Source of the DNA: Candidatus Micrarchaeia archaeon
GTDB taxonomy: Archaea; Micrarchaeota; Micrarchaeia; Anstonellales; Bilamarchaeaceae
Length of the DNA: 8,558 bases
Assembly: GCA_041650355.1 (NCBI GenBank)
Contig: JBAZLI010000043.1
Location: 1 to 8,558 of the forward strand
Reading direction: 5' to 3'
The translations under genes and the position numbers were made by a program. The first letter of the stretch is position 1. Each line of letters begins with the position of its first letter. The notes beneath the pieces are model-generated. The model searched no databases. It was not told the DNA's origin and worked only from the letters and a program-made list of their open reading frames with translations. This document shows positions 6,008 to 8,558 of the stretch, piece after piece.

Positions 6008-6109
6008 GCAGGGATGGCGGAGCCCGGTCAAACGCGCCAGACTCAAGGTCCAATAGATAGGAAATCTGGTGTCCTAGCGGCTGCGAAGGTTCAAATCCTT
6101 CTCCCTGCA
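6008..6109 (+). tRNA. tRNA-Leu (anticodon CAA) with a 16-nt intron
   Basis: The acceptor stem GCAGGGA/TCCCTGC (6008-6014, 6102-6108) is perfect, with discriminator A at 6109, as archaeal leucine tRNAs have. The D-arm is GCG...CGC with GGTC in its loop. The anticodon stem CCAGA/TCTGG (6037-6041, 6065-6069) encloses 23 bases, too many for an anticodon loop, so an intron after position 37 is needed; the anticodon is CAA (6044-6046). A long variable arm (about 6070-6084) and a T-arm GAAGG TTCAAAT CCTTC (6085-6101) complete a class II tRNA of 86 nt after splicing. CCA is not encoded. It reads UUG codons. Serine is excluded by the anticodon and discriminator. Confidence 0.9.
6048..6063 (+). other. 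tRNA-Leu intron (canonical position 37/38)
   Basis: Removing these 16 bases leaves a seven-base loop CTCAAGA with the CAA anticodon; a shift by one base (6049-6064) gives CTCAAGG and is equally possible. Only a three-pair inner helix TCC/GGA (6049-6051, 6060-6062) is visible, and no clean four-pair central helix of a bulge-helix-bulge motif. Confidence 0.65.
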
Positions 6110-6118
6110 TTTTTTATT
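6110..6118 (+). terminator. T-run after tRNA-Leu, possibly also the TATA element of the TPR gene
   Basis: Six T (6110-6115) directly follow the tRNA 3' end, as in archaeal T-rich terminators. The stretch TTTTTTATT is also centred about 27 bases before the ATG at 6141, so it may double as a weak TATA element. Confidence 0.45.
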
Positions 6119-6140
6119 CCTTCACCTGCAAGACAAAACC

Positions 6141-7352
6141 ATGAACGACACGGAGCTCTGGAACGACGCCGCGAAAAGCATGGAATTCCAGGGGGCCCTG
6201 AACGGCACCGCGGCGTGCTACGAGCGCGCGAAGGAACTGGGCGGGGACAGCCCCGGGGCGTGCCTCAACCGCGCGGTTTCATACATCCAGCTCTACGAAT
6301 ATTACAAGCAGGACAAATACGTCGAGCAGGCCAGGGATGCCCTGCTTTCCGCGATAGAATCCGATTCCAGGAATCCGAAATTCCACCATTACCTCGGGCT
6401 GGCTTATTTGGCGTTGGGCGAGAGGGAAAACGCGACCAACGAGTTCTTTTACGCCGAGCAGCTCAGGAGCGAGGAGGAAAGCGACCTCGTGCTGGGCTTC
6501 AATCTGGAATTCGAGGCTCCTACGGTTTACGAAACCGCTGTTTCCGAAGTGTACGAGTTGTTGCCGGACCCGGCGCTCCACAGGATATTCGACATAGTGA
6601 AATCGTTCCCCATGGACACCTCGCTCCACAGGAGGCTCGTGGACGTTTACGGGCAGAAGGACAGCAATTCCCTCCTCGCCCTTTACCTGCGCTCCATATA
6701 CAACCAGCTTTTCGAGAGCAAGGAGCTCGCGTCGGAGCTCGGACTTTCAGGCAGCCACGGAAAGTGGGAGGCTCTTTTGGTCTTTTTCGTGCGCGGAATG
6801 AACGACGAAAGCAAGGAGCTCGTGAAGCGCGCTGCCAGGGACGGCAGGCTGGACCTGGATGCGCTCCCCGCGTATTCAAGGCTGCTGGTGGAAAGGTACA
6901 AGAGGGAATTTGCTTCTTCGAGCTACAACAGGGGGAGCTTCAACGCGCTTCTGCTTCTCCCTATGCGGAAGCTCGACGCGATAGACAATGCCTGCGAGCT
7001 TTCCAGGAAGGCGAAGAGGAATTCGGATTTCAAACTCATCAAGGAGGCGCTAGGCATTCTTTCCCAGGCAGGGCTGGCCAAGGCGAAGGGAGGCAGGTAC
7101 GAGCTTACAGGATTCTTCGGAAGCCGCGGAGGACACGTAAATGCGAAGCTGGAAACTAACGAATTGGATTCCGAGCTCCTGATGATGCTTTCAGAACTGC
7201 TGGAGGAAAAAAGGCTGGAATATGCGAAAGAGCTTGCAAAAAAGATAGCCGCGCTTTACGGCGAGAAGGAAGCCGGGGCGTACGTGAAGGAAGCGCTTGC
7301 GTCCATTTCGCTCAGCGAGGATGAGAAGTTCTCAATCATCTCGGACATTTAG
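6141..7352 (+). CDS. TPR-like repeat protein, unknown function
   Basis: This 403-residue protein has no signal peptide or membrane segment, so it is probably cytoplasmic. The first 110 residues look like three TPR-type helical pairs (about 6-34, 40-73 and 79-110), with the typical Gly/Ala/Tyr pattern clearest in FHHYLGLAYLALGERENATNEFFYAEQL. The rest is also predicted helical and charged, with an ERA/KEL-rich C-terminal part (about 340-380). I do not recognise a family for residues 120-403; no catalytic motif is visible. TPRs usually bind other proteins, so a scaffold or adaptor role is inferred. The ATG at 6141 has no Shine-Dalgarno before it but lies 27 bases after a T/A-rich stretch, which fits a leaderless mRNA. 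Its stop overlaps the stop of the convergent CARDB gene by four bases. Confidence 0.8.
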   Translation: MNDTELWNDAAKSMEFQGALNGTAACYERAKELGGDSPGACLNRAVSYIQLYEYYKQDKYVEQARDALLSAIESDSRNPKFHHYLGLAYLALGERENATNEFFYAEQLRSEEESDLVLGFNLEFEAPTVYETAVSEVYELLPDPALHRIFDIVKSFPMDTSLHRRLVDVYGQKDSNSLLALYLRSIYNQLFESKELASELGLSGSHGKWEALLVFFVRGMNDESKELVKRAARDGRLDLDALPAYSRLLVERYKREFASSSYNRGSFNALLLLPMRKLDAIDNACELSRKAKRNSDFKLIKEALGILSQAGLAKAKGGRYELTGFFGSRGGHVNAKLETNELDSELLMMLSELLEEKRLEYAKELAKKIAALYGEKEAGAYVKEALASISLSEDEKFSIISDI

Positions 7353-8558
7353 ATGTGCTCCTCGCACGGATTAGCGTAAACCGGAATTATTTTGGAGCAT
7401 TCGAGGTAGGAGCTTTGGTAGCTGCTCAGCCGCCCGCGCGCGGAAACCGAGAAGAGCCCCTCTGAATAGATTCTTATCACTTCCAGAGTGCTGTTCTCAT
7501 GGTTTGCCCCGTAATCATAGCCCGGGATGTTGTACCTGTATTCCAGGAAGCTGGTGCTGGATGTAGGGGTGTATGTCCATTCGAAATCGTATTCTCCCAT
7601 CATATCCGAGCAATCCGTTTCCTGATGCCCTCCAAAGCATGAAGCATAGAACTTGTAGATTCCTGGAGTCCTGAGTTCGGAAGTTCCCCTTATCACGCAA
7701 TTTTCCTGGGCGCAGCCCACAGTAGCTGAGTCATAGTTGTTGTTCTCGTTGGTCTCGGTCACCACATCAGTGGCGTCCACCCACTCTTCTATATAGATGG
7801 AACTCCATCCCTGCTCGCATTGAATCGCGTAGTCCTGGAGCACGAACGTATGGTTGCCCGCGGTCAGGCCGTTTACAGGTATGCTGTCCCTAAATATAGG
7901 AGCTGAACAATCCGCGCCGTTGCACCTCCGTATGGTGACGTTCACGTAGAATGTCTGGTCCACGTCGTTCGTGCCAGTGTTCCTCGCGGACACGTTCACG
8001 TAGCCGGTTTCAGTAGGGCTGAGTCGGCTAGGCGCGTCTATGCGCGGCTGCAAATCCGTGCTCTGCAGCGTGTTCACGTTTATCGATTCGCTGTCGTTCA
8101 CCTTGTCAGGCCCGCAGAAATGGTCGACAGCATCTGCGAATACCGTGACCGTGAAGCTGGATGGAGCGGTTCCGCCTCCGGTGTACCTGGCTGTGCCGTG
8201 GAAATTATGTGTTTGGCCAGGAAGCAATCTTATGGGAAGCGCCTCGTCCTGGGTGAACGTGAAACCGTTGTTGGCAGAGAAGCTGGCTATTGAAAGGTTC
8301 GCAGTTCCGTTGTTCATAACGAAAACCGTGAGACCTGCCTGGTTGCCGCTCAGGGTTATGGAAGTCGGAATGTGTCCGGTTATGTCCACGGACGCGGTTG
8401 GGCATTGCCCCACCTGCACCGTGCAGGTTGTCACAGAAACAGGAGTGTTCGGGACTCCGCACACTGTGGCTGTTCCGCGGGCTGTGAACGTGACTGTGAT
8501 TTGCCCGGTTATGGATGGATTGCTGTAGGTCCCTGAAACCTGGACGAATCCTCCGGGA
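7349..8558 (-). CDS. Secreted CARDB-domain surface protein, C-terminal 402 residues (start outside window)
   Basis: The frame stays open to the window edge, so the 5' part is missing; the GTG at 8464 is probably just an internal valine codon. In the visible fragment the first 160 residues are beta-rich with Ig-like sequence (VFVMNNGTANLSI, LLPGQTHNFHGTARY). A CARDB-type domain follows at about 168-280: DLQPRID.PSRLSPTETGYVNVSARNTGTNDV at its start and DATDVVTETNENNNY at its end, matching the family's V.E.NE.NN. The last 120 residues form a separate, cysteine-bearing domain I do not recognise, ending CEEHI without a membrane anchor. Many Cys and N-x-S/T sequons suggest an exported, glycosylated protein. 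CARDB domains occur in archaeal and bacterial surface proteins and are thought to bind partners or form stalks. An S-layer or adhesin role is inference. Confidence 0.82.
   Translation of the reverse strand, partial: PGGFVQVSGTYSNPSITGQITVTFTARGTATVCGVPNTPVSVTTCTVQVGQCPTASVDITGHIPTSITLSGNQAGLTVFVMNNGTANLSIASFSANNGFTFTQDEALPIRLLPGQTHNFHGTARYTGGGTAPSSFTVTVFADAVDHFCGPDKVNDSESINVNTLQSTDLQPRIDAPSRLSPTETGYVNVSARNTGTNDVDQTFYVNVTIRRCNGADCSAPIFRDSIPVNGLTAGNHTFVLQDYAIQCEQGWSSIYIEEWVDATDVVTETNENNNYDSATVGCAQENCVIRGTSELRTPGIYKFYASCFGGHQETDCSDMMGEYDFEWTYTPTSSTSFLEYRYNIPGYDYGANHENSTLEVIRIYSEGLFSVSARGRLSSYQSSYLECSKIIPVYANPCEEHI

Noticed and set aside
6014..7159. Long plus-strand open frame of 381 codons over the tRNA and the TPR gene
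   Set aside because: It reads through the tRNA, is Arg/Gly/Pro-rich as expected for a shifted frame of a G/C-rich gene, and the TPR frame has proper protein character.
1..8558. CRISPR array or insertion sequence
   Set aside because: No spaced direct repeats, transposase or terminal repeats were found on reading.

Overview
The window looks like a compact piece of an archaeal chromosome. It carries the C-terminal end of an archaeal/eukaryotic-type release factor (aRF1), an RNase P protein of the Rpp21/Rnp4 family, a geranylgeranyl-diphosphate-type isoprenoid synthase, a DUF63 membrane protein, diphthine synthase and an intron-containing tRNA-Leu. Genes lie close together or overlap. Several first genes have an archaeal TATA box about 25 bases before their ATG, which suggests leaderless mRNAs. 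Secreted proteins rich in N-glycosylation sequons and unrecognised membrane proteins fit a little-studied lineage, perhaps DPANN (Micrarchaeota or Diapherotrites). That placement is inference only.

Layout: (1) 1-181, + strand, the last 59 codons of aRF1. (2) 167-2704, - strand, a two-gene unit for membrane-anchored surface proteins: a 684-residue protein with its own TATA box, then a 157-residue protein with a Shine-Dalgarno site overlapping the previous stop. Both end in the same kind of outer domain, with four cysteines in matching order. (3) 2787-4132, - strand, two separately promoted genes: the isoprenoid synthase and Rpp21. (4) 4176-5789, + strand, DUF63 and diphthine synthase, joined stop-to-start and divergent from Rpp21 across one shared TATA-like box. 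(5) 5774-6115, two inverted repeats, an AT-rich promoter, a predicted structured RNA of about 130 nt whose ends pair, and directly abutting it a tRNA-Leu(CAA) with a 16-nt intron. (6) 6141-7352, + strand, a TPR-like cytoplasmic protein. (7) 7349-8558, - strand, the C-terminal part of a secreted protein with a CARDB-type domain.

Much of the window serves translation: termination (aRF1), tRNA 5' maturation (Rnp4), modification of elongation factor 2 (diphthine synthase) and a tRNA. The rest is envelope: archaeal lipid precursor synthesis, DUF63 and three sequon-rich outer proteins. No mobile element or CRISPR array is visible. The most novel parts are the ncRNA-tRNA unit and the paired four-cysteine membrane proteins.
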